A stretch of DNA of 48,650 bases from Clostridiales bacterium (GTDB taxonomy: Bacteria > Bacillota > Peptococcia > DRI-13 > UBA5745), in assembly GCA_009782505.1 (NCBI GenBank), contig WRIW01000010.1, forward strand, positions 1-48,650. Direction: 5' to 3'. The notes under the pieces were generated by a model. That model made no database searches. It was given only the letters and a program-made list of their open reading frames with translations, and was not told the origin of the DNA. The translations under genes were made by a program, and so were the position numbers. Shown here one piece after another: positions 40,842-48,650 of the stretch (positions are counted from its first letter, which is position 1; the number at the start of each line of letters is the position of its first letter).

Positions 40842-42717
40842 AGCGCAGCGCCCGCATAGCGTTGGCCACCGCGAGCACCGCGACGCCTACGTCCGCAAAC
40901 ACCGCCGCCCACATGCCGGCGAAGCCCAAAGCCCCAAGGAGCAGGATCAAGCCTTTCACGCCCAAAGCAAAGGCTGTGTTCTGCCTGGCTATCGCCACGG
41001 TCCCGGCAGCGCCTTTGACCGCCGCCACCAGCCGGAGCGGGTCGTCGTCCATGATGACCACGTCGGCGGCTTCTACGGCGGCTTCGCTCCCCAGGGCGCC
41101 CATGGCTACGCCCACGTCGGAGCGGGCCAGGGCGGGGGCGTCGTTTACGCCGTCGCCTACGAAGACTAGCTTCCCCTTCGCGGACTTCTCCTTCATCAGC
41201 CCTTCGACTTTGTCCACCTTATCCGCCGGTAGGAGGCCCGCGTATACCTCATCGACGCCCAACCGGGCAGCCACGCGCCCGCCGGCTTCCCCGCTATCGC
41301 CCGTGAGCATCACCGTTTTTTTGATCCCCAGCGCTTTCAGCCCGGCGATAGCCGCCCCGGCGCTTTCTTTGATTTGGTCGGCGACGACGATGTATCCCAG
41401 ATAACGATTTCCCCTCGCGAGGTGGACCGCCGCGTCCGGCATATCCGCCCCCGGCGCCACGCCAGACTTCTCTTCGATGAAAGCCTTGCTCCCCACATAG
41501 ACGGCTTCGCCGTCGATAGCCGCTTCCACGCCAAAGCCCGCCCTCTCCCGAACTTCGCCTACCCTGGCCGTGTCCGGCGCCTTGCCGTGGGCTTCCCGCA
41601 GGGAGCGGGCGATGGGATGGGCGGAGTAGCACTCCGCCAGCGCTGCCAGCTCCAGGAGCTCAGGCTCCGATAAGCCTATGGGCGCGATTTCGCTCACGTC
41701 GAAGCTGCCTTTCGTCAGCGTGCCTGTTTTGTCAAATACCACGATCTCCGCCCGTGCCAGGGCTTCGAGATAGTTGCCCCCTTTCACCAGGACGCCCCGC
41801 CCGGACGCCCCGCCCAGGCCGCCAAAGAAGCTCAGGGGTATGGAGATGACCAGGGCGCAGGGGCAGGAGATGACCAGGAAGGTCAGCGCCCTGTACACCC
41901 AGTCGCCAAACACGGCGCCGGGCAGCAGCAAAGGCGGCAGGACTGCCAGGCAAGCCGCGCAGGCGACTACCGCCGGCGTGTAGTACCGGGCGAAGCGGGT
42001 GATGAAGCTCTCCATGGAAGCCTTCTTGGCGCCGGCGTTCTCCACCAGGTCAAGTATCCTGGCGGCGGTGGATTGGCCGTAGGCTTTGTCCACGCGTACG
42101 GTGATAGCGCCGTCCAGATTGACGCAACCGCTGTAGACAAGCGAGCCTGCGGATACCGCCCGGGGTTTGGGTTCCCCCGTCAGGGACGAGACGTCCAGGG
42201 ACGATTGCCCCCCGCTCACCGTACCGTCCAGGGGCACGCGCTCGCCCGGCTTGACTAATATCTCCGCCCCTACGGGGACTTCTTCCGGGTCCGCTTCGAT
42301 CCACAAGCCGTCAACCATGATATTCGCGTGGTCGGGTCTTATGTCCATGAGGTCCGCGATGGATCTCCGGGATCTGCCCACGGCTACGGACTCAAATAAC
42401 GCGCCTACCTGATAAAACAACATGACAGCCACGCCCTCCCTGTACTCGCCCAGGCAAATGGCGCCGGCAGTGGCAATGGCCATCAGGAAGTTTTCATCAA
42501 AAATATGACCGCGTCTGATATTTGACGCGGCCTTGAGCAGGACGCTACCGCCGACGGCTATATACGCCGCCAGATATAGGGCTGTGGAAGCCGCCCAGCG
42601 CCAGGAAGCAGCCGTCCGGCTGCTTGCCGGGAGCCCCATGCCGATAAGTAAACCCGCCGCCAGGAGCGCCGCCGCGGCGATGATCCTGTAAAGCTGCTTT
42701 TTTTGCTTTTTCGTCAT
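40840..42717 (-). CDS. Heavy-metal P1B-type ATPase (Zn/Cd/Co group)
   Basis: This is a metal-exporting ATPase with the metal site VISCPCALVISIPLSFFGG, phosphorylation motif DKTGTLTKG, HP motif YSAHPIARS and hinge GDGVNDAPALARSDVGVAMG. The sequence after CPC and the conserved tail resemble ZntA/CadA rather than copper pumps. At 625 aa it lacks the usual N-terminal HMA domain, which is encoded by the separate small gene just upstream. Confidence 0.95.
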   Translation of the reverse strand: MTKKQKKQLYRIIAAAALLAAGLLIGMGLPASSRTAASWRWAASTALYLAAYIAVGGSVLLKAASNIRRGHIFDENFLMAIATAGAICLGEYREGVAVMLFYQVGALFESVAVGRSRRSIADLMDIRPDHANIMVDGLWIEADPEEVPVGAEILVKPGERVPLDGTVSGGQSSLDVSSLTGEPKPRAVSAGSLVYSGCVNLDGAITVRVDKAYGQSTAARILDLVENAGAKKASMESFITRFARYYTPAVVACAACLAVLPPLLLPGAVFGDWVYRALTFLVISCPCALVISIPLSFFGGLGGASGRGVLVKGGNYLEALARAEIVVFDKTGTLTKGSFDVSEIAPIGLSEPELLELAALAECYSAHPIARSLREAHGKAPDTARVGEVRERAGFGVEAAIDGEAVYVGSKAFIEEKSGVAPGADMPDAAVHLARGNRYLGYIVVADQIKESAGAAIAGLKALGIKKTVMLTGDSGEAGGRVAARLGVDEVYAGLLPADKVDKVEGLMKEKSAKGKLVFVGDGVNDAPALARSDVGVAMGALGSEAAVEAADVVIMDDDPLRLVAAVKGAAGTVAIARQNTAFALGVKGLILLLGALGFAGMWAAVFADVGVAVLAVANAMRALR

Positions 42718-42721
42718 GGCT

Positions 42722-42940
42722 CTACGTGAGTATCGCGCAGTCCGGCTCGATTTTCTTCACGATTCTCTTCGCTTGCTCAAGTATGGAGTCGAAAAGGTCG
42801 TCGGAAGCGACCAGGGTGAGCTTTTGGGTCATGAAGTTCACGTTGGCGCTCTCCACGCCTTCCAGCTTGCCGATGGCGGCTTCTATCTTCGCGGCGCAGT
42901 TGGCGCAATCCAGCTCTTCCATGGGAAATACTTTCTTCAT
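42722..42940 (-). CDS. HMA-domain metal-binding protein
   Basis: This 72-aa heavy-metal-associated domain binds metal through DCANC and has the fold pattern MKKVFPMEELDCANCAAKIE...VNFMTQKLTL. Met-Glu-Glu-Leu-Asp-Cys resembles the N-terminal domain of cadmium/zinc ATPases. The start at 42940 has GGAGGG upstream. It ends 4 nt before the ATPase gene, so it acts as a detached N-terminal domain or chaperone. Confidence 0.92.
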   Translation of the reverse strand: MKKVFPMEELDCANCAAKIEAAIGKLEGVESANVNFMTQKLTLVASDDLFDSILEQAKRIVKKIEPDCAILT

Positions 42941-42975
42941 CGCCTCATCCCTCCATATCATTCAACATATCTTTA

Positions 42976-42993
42976 ATTAAACAATCGTTTAAT
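42976..42993. promoter_or_regulatory. Candidate ArsR/SmtB-type operator
   Basis: ATTAAAC (42976-42982) and GTTTAAT (42987-42993) form a perfect dyad with a 4-nt centre, 36 nt before the HMA gene. AT-rich dyads of this form are typical of metal-sensing ArsR-family repressors. No such gene is in the window. Confidence 0.6.
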
Positions 42994-43042
42994 CTAACTC
43001 CATTCTATAACGCGCCCCGGCGCCTGTCAAGGGGGAAAAATC

Positions 43043-44653
43043 TCAGTGTTTGACCTTTTCCCGCTTCATAGGATCATGTCTGCCATACTTCCGCCTTACC
43101 GTGTATGCCACAGCCGCGCCGGGCAGACCCAAGCCCAGCATAAAAGCCGCGCCTGTCCCGGTATGGCCCGTCCTGGGCAGCTGCCCCAGGGGCACGTCGT
43201 CGTCTTCGATGGTCAAGTCCTCATCCGGCTCGTCCGGCGTCCGCGCCAGCGGGGCGGGGGTATCCGGGATCGTCACCGTGACAGGCGGGGCAGCGGGAAC
43301 CGTGCTTTCGTATACCGGCCCCGGCGGATATGCAGGCGTATAATCATCATAAGGATCGGGGTCGTATACCGGGCGGGAACCTGTGCCTGTGCCCGGCCCT
43401 GGGCCGTCACTGTCTCCGTCATCGTCGCCATCCCCATCGCCATCGCCTTCGTCGGGCTCGGGGTCAGGGTCAGGGTCGGGATCGGGGTCCGGAACGATTT
43501 TAACGATCTTGCCATCCAGCCCAAGGGTCACCAGTACGGGATCGCCCGTTGGCAGCACTACCTTCTGGAGCTTACCAGGCACGTCCAGATTCAAGCCGGG
43601 GAAATCCCCCGGGGCATAGCAGCCCGGGTCGTATATCCTGTCCCCGGGGTGTACCGGTCCGTCCCCGGGCACGCCCGCCGAATCCACAAGGCGCACATGG
43701 TTCATCCCCCGGTTGTTGCCGATGGGGTAGGCTCCCGCCGCCGGGAAGATGACCTTGATATACTCCCCGTCCGTATTGCCATGAGCCCAAAAGATGTATT
43801 CGATGCCCACCGCTTCCTCAGTTACGATGAAATCCCATAGATCCGAGCCTCTCTCCGCTACCAGTGTCAGCCCCGGCGCTAAAGCCACGGGCCCGTCGTT
43901 TGGGTTGACCTTCTTGCCTCCATTAGCGCTGTTGTTTCCGGGCAGGTAAGCGGGAACGCCTTTTCCGCCGATATACAGCAAGGACGACTCCGCGCCGAAG
44001 TCGAATTTGTTCTGCAAAGCTTCATAGTCGGCTTTATCCGCCTCCCACTGCTCGTATGCTCTGTGGTATTCGTCCATCTCTCCGTCGTAATCCGGGTGCA
44101 TCATCAGCCATTGACGGTATTCCCGCACCTTAGCTAGATGCCCGGCAAGGAGCCCGGCTTCCGCCTTTAGGTAGGAAGCCACATCCTGGGCGTAGGCCTT
44201 CAGCTCCGCTTTATACCCGGCTATAGCATCGCCATAGTCTTCCATCATCCCGGCGAAGAGGGCTTCCGCTTGCGTTGCCTTGCTCTCCAGCTCCTCTATC
44301 ATGCCGTCGATCTCCAGCTTAAGCGCCTCCAGGGCTTCAAGCAGCGCCTTTGCCAGGTCGTAAGCTTCTTCCACATCTTCATAATGGACGCTTTCCGGGT
44401 CGTCCAGATAAGCTCCGGCTAAGGCTTCATAAGCTGCCTTTGCGGCTATGAAATCGGCTTCAAGGGTCTCAAATTCTTCGAGTGCCGCTTCATACCCCGC
44501 AAACAGGAGCCCGTATTCCTCTACGATCCCCTCATAGTCCAGGATCGCGCCCGCGCTGTCATCAGCGGCCGCTGCCGCCAGAGGCACAGACAGCAGTAGT
44601 GCGGCTGCCACTACCGATATCAAGCGGATTCCAAATTTATTTGAGAAACACAT
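43043..44653 (-). CDS. LPXTG-anchored coiled-coil surface protein 2 (paralogue of protein 1)
   Basis: A signal peptide (about 1-30, ending AAAAA) leads to a helical region rich in Glu, Ala and Tyr (about 35-210), a central domain, the segment YAPGDFPGLNLDVPGK, LPTGDPVLVTLGLDGKIVKI, a long Asp-Pro and Asp-Gly spacer, a Pro/Tyr-rich stretch, TIPDTPAPLA and sorting signal QLPRTG with a helix and Lys/Arg-rich tail. The same order occurs in the gene at 28215-30164, for example the shared Ser-Val-x-Tyr-x-x-Val in the helical part, PGDFxGL, and PLGxLPxTG. GGGAG lies about 8 nt before the ATG at 44653; the frame is open 22 codons further. The function is unknown. Confidence 0.88.
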   Translation of the reverse strand: MCFSNKFGIRLISVVAAALLLSVPLAAAAADDSAGAILDYEGIVEEYGLLFAGYEAALEEFETLEADFIAAKAAYEALAGAYLDDPESVHYEDVEEAYDLAKALLEALEALKLEIDGMIEELESKATQAEALFAGMMEDYGDAIAGYKAELKAYAQDVASYLKAEAGLLAGHLAKVREYRQWLMMHPDYDGEMDEYHRAYEQWEADKADYEALQNKFDFGAESSLLYIGGKGVPAYLPGNNSANGGKKVNPNDGPVALAPGLTLVAERGSDLWDFIVTEEAVGIEYIFWAHGNTDGEYIKVIFPAAGAYPIGNNRGMNHVRLVDSAGVPGDGPVHPGDRIYDPGCYAPGDFPGLNLDVPGKLQKVVLPTGDPVLVTLGLDGKIVKIVPDPDPDPDPDPEPDEGDGDGDGDDDGDSDGPGPGTGTGSRPVYDPDPYDDYTPAYPPGPVYESTVPAAPPVTVTIPDTPAPLARTPDEPDEDLTIEDDDVPLGQLPRTGHTGTGAAFMLGLGLPGAAVAYTVRRKYGRHDPMKREKVKH

Positions 44654-44730
44654 CTTGCTCACTCCCGCTAAGTATTGCCGTTGACAACGATGCTTCGAAC
44701 CGTTCAATTCGCAAACCATCTGGTATGTCC

Positions 44731-44760
44731 ATTATAATGAAGGAAGCGGCTGTTTGTAAA
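44731..44760 (-). promoter_or_regulatory. Promoter of LPXTG protein 2
   Basis: TTTACA (44755-44760) and TATAAT (44731-44736) on the minus strand are 18 nt apart, giving a leader of about 70 nt. Confidence 0.7.
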
Positions 44761-44774
44761 GCAAAATCTATGAT

Positions 44775-44808
44775 GCAGCCCCCGGCAAATCGCTCTGCCG
44801 GGGGCTGC
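44775..44808. terminator. Strong hairpin terminator
   Basis: GCAGCCCCCGGCA (44775-44787) pairs perfectly with TGCCGGGGGCTGC (44796-44808). It lies 52 nt after the stop codon of the large LPXTG protein and just before the promoter of LPXTG protein 2. The T-run is on the plus-strand side; in the minus direction a looser T-rich stretch follows. Confidence 0.8.
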
Positions 44809-44860
44809 CTTTTCGTTTACATTACTCTTGTCTGCTACGGTTAAGGTTCCGCGTTACTGC

Positions 44861-47800
44861 TTATTCGTCTTCGTGTTTGCCTTTCTTCCTTGTGCCCATC
44901 AGGCCGATCAGCCCGCTGAGGCCCATGCCCATCATGCCGATTCCGCTTACTCCGCTGGTGCCGGTCTTGGGTAGGTTGCCCAGAGGCGTTTCCTCATCTT
45001 CGATGGTGAATTCCTCTTCCGGTTCTACGGCCGGGGGAAGCTGCGCCAGGGCGGGGGGAGCGTCGGGGATATCCACGATGGGGGTCGGGTCGGGGTCATA
45101 GGTAGGAGTCGTGTCGCCGTCTCCGTCGCCTTCGATTACAACGTCGCCAGGCCTCATGGTGACTGTGGCGGTGGAGGAACTGACCTCGGGTACCCAGAAA
45201 TCGTCTCCCTCTTTGACCAGGGATCCCCTAACCAGGGAAGCCACGTTGTCGTGGGGGCCTCTGCCGCTGAGAGGCATGGAGTAGGATATGGTGTATGAAC
45301 TGTTTTCGTTGCTGATGCTGAAGTATCCGTTCTCGGGCAGCTCGACCTTGTCATCGTTGATGTTTCCGCTGATGGACCAGACGAGACCTTCCACGCTGGG
45401 CGTGCCGCTTACAATGATCCGGTAGTTGACCGTCCGGTTAAGGGATCCAACAAAGTTGGCGGTCGACGCCCAGGTACCGTTGGCAAGCTGCACCTGCTTA
45501 GTGATGGTGATCTCCACTGTGTCGGGGGCGAACCGGTTGAACACGATGACCACGTCGCCGGGCTGCGCGTTCAGGCCGTTGTTGTCCCGCTGCATTAACT
45601 CATCCGGAGTCTCGCTGAGCTTGATGCCGTAGAACCGGAAGTCTTCAGGCAGTATGGACTCGGTGACTGTGTACTCCGCCTCTGCAAGGCCTTCAAAGGA
45701 GTTGCCGCCGACCAGGTTCGCGGTGACCCAGATCCTGTCATTCTCGATGGCGATGGCTTCCGGCGCCTCGTACTCGTCTGAGTATGACCCGTTCCAGCCT
45801 TCGCTGAAGTAGCTGATGAGGGCTTCGAAGTCGAAGTACAGGTTGCTGAGGATTTCCCTGACGACCTTCATGGACAGTACTTCCGGTGCGGCCGGGCTTT
45901 CGTCCCCAGGCTCTTCCCCGGCGGGATCTTCCGCTGCAGGCTCTTCTGCGGTAGGTTCTTCATTGTTCTCATCCTCAGAGGGTTCTTCATCGCCAGGCTC
46001 TTCGTCCCCGGGCTCTTCGCCCTCTGGCTCGCCCGCCCCGGGCGTTCCGGCAGTAAGCCCTTCGCCGTCTACGAGTTCCTCTGAGAAGGTCTGCATAGAC
46101 CTAGGCTGGTAATCGAACTGGGGAGCTTCAAAGCTCAGGGTGTAGGTCAGGTACTCGTCAAATAGGATTTCTTCAATGAACTGGATCGATACGGGTTCAC
46201 CTTCGCCCACTGCCAGGAGGATATCCAGGCTGTAGATCGTATTCAGGGCTAGCCCCTCAAATCTGATTTCATCCTCATTCTCAATGACTGCGATGATTTC
46301 TTCGTCCAGCTCGTCGCTGTCCAGCACCGCGATGAGGTTCAGGGCTTCCCCTATGCCATCGTTGGTCTCTCCGTAGAACATCTCGAGTCCAAAGAAGATG
46401 GAAGCTACGTCTACGATGACCGTTCCGGCGGCGGCTTCTACTTCGTCTGTGGCGATCGTCATCTCGAAGTCTTTGTTGACCTCTTCGTTGCTGATGAGCC
46501 TGCCGCGATATACGATGTACTTGACGACTTTGATTGTTCCGTCTTCGATTTCCGGCGCCCCGGATACCCGGTTCACCACGGTGGTGACGCCTTCATCCTC
46601 TGTCCAGTAGACGTCCAGGATCTCTACCAGCTCAAATCCGCTTTCCTCGACAAGGATCTCTTCGATTTCTACGTCTTCCGCAGCCTTGTCCATGTTGCTG
46701 ATCTCGAACTTGACGGATTCGCCGTTACGGATAGGCTGAGTGCTAACTACTGTGTCTTCTCCGGTGTTGTCGGTGACCCGGATGATGAACTCGTTGCGAT
46801 ACTGTTCGTAGAGGTTGTGACTTTCGTCGATCAGGTCGCCTTCTTTATCCAGGAGGGCTTTGTGCACCGTCAGTGACCCCGAGCTGTCTTCGTACAGTAC
46901 CTTGATCACGTTGCCGCTGATGGTGATGGTCTGGTCGCCGTTGACTACCGACCCCGGCTTGAACCCGGAAGGCCTGTTGCCAATCAGGTCGAAGTCGCTG
47001 ATCAAATCGCTGAAGAAGGTACCGAATACCGCGATGCCGCCAGTGTTCGTCCCGGGCGCCGCCTCGATGCGGTTCGCTTCGACGTCGATCTCGTTCTTGT
47101 AGTACTCCACGGTGTAATCATAAGAGTTGATCGCCCAGAAGCCTGTGAATTCTACGTCATTGTCTGGCATATAGAACTCACCGTCCACAACATCCGCGTC
47201 TTCGGTTACCCAATCGCTGAATGTATATCCCATGAGTACCGGTGCGTCTGCGACTGTCTTCAGTGTATCAAATATGACCTCTGATTCGGTGGCAGGCAGC
47301 GCGGGCGCTCCAGGAGGAATCGTTCCGGTGTAAGCATAGGTGATGGCGTGGTCATTTTTCTCGAAGTTCGCGTAGTAAGTTGCCTCTACATTCAGCCCGC
47401 CGACTTTAGCCGGTACGAACATCTCGTTTTCGCTGACTTCTTCGCCTGCTTCGTTGGTCCAGTTCACGAAATGGTACCCTACCGCTACGGAGGCTTCCGA
47501 TCCTGCTGCTACGCCGGTAGCCGGAGGTAATGACTCGCTGTCGCGTGATACATAGCCGCCCTCGTTCGCGATGTAAGTAATGGTGATGTTGTCGTTCTCC
47601 GTGAAGATCGCGGTGTAGGTCACTGTCTCATATATCCCGCCGTTCTTCTCCGGCGCTACCGTCGCGTCGCTCAGGTCTGTCGCGTCTACCGTCAGCGTCG
47701 TCGTCCAGTGGGAGAAGGTGTATCCCGGGTTGGCGCTAGCTATCGAGCCAAGCGCTGTGCCCGTAGCCGGGGCTACGCTCTCGCTATCCAGCGATACTGT

Positions 47801-48650
47801 GCCGTTTCCGTCCGTTGTGTAAGTAATTGTGACGTTCGCGTTCTCTGTGAAGATCGCGGTGTAGGTCACTGCCTCATATATCCCGCCGTTCTTCTGCGGC
47901 GCTACATAAGCGGCGCCCAGGGTTGTGGCGTCTGCCGCCAGCGTGGTTGTCCAATGAGAGAAGGTATATCCAGGTTTAGCAACCGCCGTTGAGCCAAGCG
48001 CTGTGCCTGTAGCAGGAGCTACGCTCTCATTTGCCCGTGATACTGTTCCGTTTCCGTCTGTTGTATAAGTTATCACTACATTATTATTCTCGGTGAAGAT
48101 CGCGGTGTAGGTCACTGCCTGGTATATCCCGCCATTTTTCTGCGGCGTAATCGTTGCAGCTGTCCGGCCTGTCGCATCTACTGTCAGCGTCGTTGTCCAA
48201 TGGGAGAATGTATATCCCGCTTTGGCAGTCGCCATCGAACCTGCCGCTGTTCCCGTCGCCGGGGCTACGCTCTCGCTGTCAAGCGATACTGTGCCGTTGC
48301 CGTCCGTCGTGTAGTTGATGGTAACGTTTGCGTTCTCGGTGAAGATCGCGGTGTAGGTCACTGCCTGATAAAGCCCATCGTTTTTCTGCGGCGCTACATA
48401 CGCAGCTCCCAGGCTTGTGGCGTCTACTGCCAGCGATGTCGTCCAGTGGGAGAATGTGTATCCCGCTTTGGCAGTCGCCGTCGAACCTTGCGCTGTTCCC
48501 GTCGCCGGGGCTACGCTCTCGCTGTCAAGCGATACGGAACCGTTGCCGTCCGTCGTGTAAGTAATCGTGACGTTCGCGTTCTCTACGAAGATCGCGGTGT
48601 AGGTCACTGCCTGGTAGATCCCGCCGTTCTTCAACGGGTTCACTGTCGCA
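44861..48650 (-). CDS. Large LPXTG surface protein with InlB-type repeats (5' end outside window)
   Basis: At least 1,260 residues are visible; the reading frame is open to the right edge, so start and signal peptide are missing. From the edge inward come tandem InlB B/Flg_new-type repeats of 82 aa (YTTDGNG...GYTFSHWTT...YTAIF), a degenerate repeat, a domain with YDYTVEYYKNE, Cna-B-like segments (GSLTVHKALLDKEGDLI, GTIKVVKYIVYRGRLI), an acidic Glu/Pro/Gly spacer, further beta domains, then VDIPDAPPALA and the sorting signal NLPKTG with a Gly/Met-rich helix and KKGKHEDE tail. It is probably an adhesin or wall-surface protein and a sortase substrate. Its C-terminal signature is shared with LPXTG proteins 1 and 2. 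Confidence 0.9.
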   Translation of the reverse strand, partial: ATVNPLKNGGIYQAVTYTAIFVENANVTITYTTDGNGSVSLDSESVAPATGTAQGSTATAKAGYTFSHWTTSLAVDATSLGAAYVAPQKNDGLYQAVTYTAIFTENANVTINYTTDGNGTVSLDSESVAPATGTAAGSMATAKAGYTFSHWTTTLTVDATGRTAATITPQKNGGIYQAVTYTAIFTENNNVVITYTTDGNGTVSRANESVAPATGTALGSTAVAKPGYTFSHWTTTLAADATTLGAAYVAPQKNGGIYEAVTYTAIFTENANVTITYTTDGNGTVSLDSESVAPATGTALGSIASANPGYTFSHWTTTLTVDATDLSDATVAPEKNGGIYETVTYTAIFTENDNITITYIANEGGYVSRDSESLPPATGVAAGSEASVAVGYHFVNWTNEAGEEVSENEMFVPAKVGGLNVEATYYANFEKNDHAITYAYTGTIPPGAPALPATESEVIFDTLKTVADAPVLMGYTFSDWVTEDADVVDGEFYMPDNDVEFTGFWAINSYDYTVEYYKNEIDVEANRIEAAPGTNTGGIAVFGTFFSDLISDFDLIGNRPSGFKPGSVVNGDQTITISGNVIKVLYEDSSGSLTVHKALLDKEGDLIDESHNLYEQYRNEFIIRVTDNTGEDTVVSTQPIRNGESVKFEISNMDKAAEDVEIEEILVEESGFELVEILDVYWTEDEGVTTVVNRVSGAPEIEDGTIKVVKYIVYRGRLISNEEVNKDFEMTIATDEVEAAAGTVIVDVASIFFGLEMFYGETNDGIGEALNLIAVLDSDELDEEIIAVIENEDEIRFEGLALNTIYSLDILLAVGEGEPVSIQFIEEILFDEYLTYTLSFEAPQFDYQPRSMQTFSEELVDGEGLTAGTPGAGEPEGEEPGDEEPGDEEPSEDENNEEPTAEEPAAEDPAGEEPGDESPAAPEVLSMKVVREILSNLYFDFEALISYFSEGWNGSYSDEYEAPEAIAIENDRIWVTANLVGGNSFEGLAEAEYTVTESILPEDFRFYGIKLSETPDELMQRDNNGLNAQPGDVVIVFNRFAPDTVEITITKQVQLANGTWASTANFVGSLNRTVNYRIIVSGTPSVEGLVWSISGNINDDKVELPENGYFSISNENSSYTISYSMPLSGRGPHDNVASLVRGSLVKEGDDFWVPEVSSSTATVTMRPGDVVIEGDGDGDTTPTYDPDPTPIVDIPDAPPALAQLPPAVEPEEEFTIEDEETPLGNLPKTGTSGVSGIGMMGMGLSGLIGLMGTRKKGKHEDE
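47560..48650 (-). repeat. 246-bp tandem repeats encoding InlB-type modules
   Basis: Four and a part copies with a 246-nt period are recognised by the recurring GTGAAGATCGCGGTGTAGGTCA near 47601, 47847, 48093, 48339 and 48583. Neighbouring copies are very similar at DNA level, so recombination or assembly collapse could change copy number. The array continues beyond the window. Confidence 0.9.

Noticed and set aside
47560-48650. Regular repeats considered as a CRISPR array
   Set aside because: The period is 246 nt, units are coding and in frame, and there are no short repeats separated by unique spacers.

Overview
This 48.65 kb window looks like chromosomal DNA of a GC-rich Gram-positive bacterium, most likely class Clostridia (Bacillota). 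Supporting signs are the tig-clpP-clpX order, a phoH / 7TM-HD hydrolase / ybeY / era / recO chain, MecA- and ComFB-family proteins, a perfect HrcA/CIRCE operator, sigma-A promoters close to consensus (TTGACA-17-TATAAT), strong Shine-Dalgarno sites, a class B sortase and three LPXTG-type wall-anchored proteins. I cannot place it below class. Most genes are on the minus strand, tightly packed, often with 4-nt ATGA overlaps. I see no rRNA, tRNA, CRISPR array, prophage or intact insertion sequence.

Layout, left to right. (1) 0.1-4.5 kb, minus: tig, clpP, clpX (protein folding and degradation), followed 14 nt later by a class B sortase. (2) 4.6-10.6 kb, minus: mecA-like adaptor, nth, pfk, alr, azlC, azlD, mutY, probably one operon. 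(3) 10.7-11.4 kb, plus: YigZ/IMPACT protein from an overlapping divergent promoter. (4) 11.4-20.3 kb, minus: nfeD-like, flotillin, phoH, PgpH-like c-di-AMP phosphodiesterase, ybeY, era, recO, DUF4342 protein. (5) 20.4-24.7 kb: a sirtuin on plus with a possibly leaderless transcript, a new 43-aa membrane protein, a WYL regulator and htpG under CIRCE. (6) 24.8-28.1 kb, plus: an ABC exporter (ATPase, two permeases, small membrane protein) whose consensus promoter is overlapped by a perfect 40-bp palindrome. (7) 28.2-35 kb: LPXTG protein 1, EamA transporter, two-component system, CNNM/HlyC membrane protein. (8) 35.1-36.8 kb: MalY/PatB aminotransferase and ComFB. (9) 36.9-37.2 kb: a MITE-like or structured inverted-repeat element that supplies the end of the next gene. 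(10) 37.2-40.8 kb: a FecCD-type metal/oxyanion importer with a ModE-type regulator. (11) 40.8-42.9 kb: a P-type metal ATPase and a separate HMA metallochaperone behind an ArsR-type operator. (12) 43-48.65 kb: LPXTG protein 2 (a paralogue of protein 1) and a large LPXTG protein with InlB-type repeats that runs off the right edge.

Three themes stand out. The first is a surface-anchoring set: the sortase is built into the core protease operon, and its three likely substrates share an extended C-terminal signature (IPD..PPLA...PLG[NQ]LPxTG); two of them form a coiled-coil family I do not recognise. The second is repeated low-complexity expansion inside normally compact housekeeping proteins: an acidic Ala/Asp insert in the HtpG ATP lid, poly-Ala in MutY, and inserts in YbeY, PgpH, the WYL regulator and the NfeD protein. 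The third is a rich set of palindromes at gene junctions: the clpP/clpX dyad, a 60-bp REP-like palindrome, the 40-bp operator and the 270-bp inverted-repeat element. Functions are assigned from protein motifs read by eye; no database search was run.
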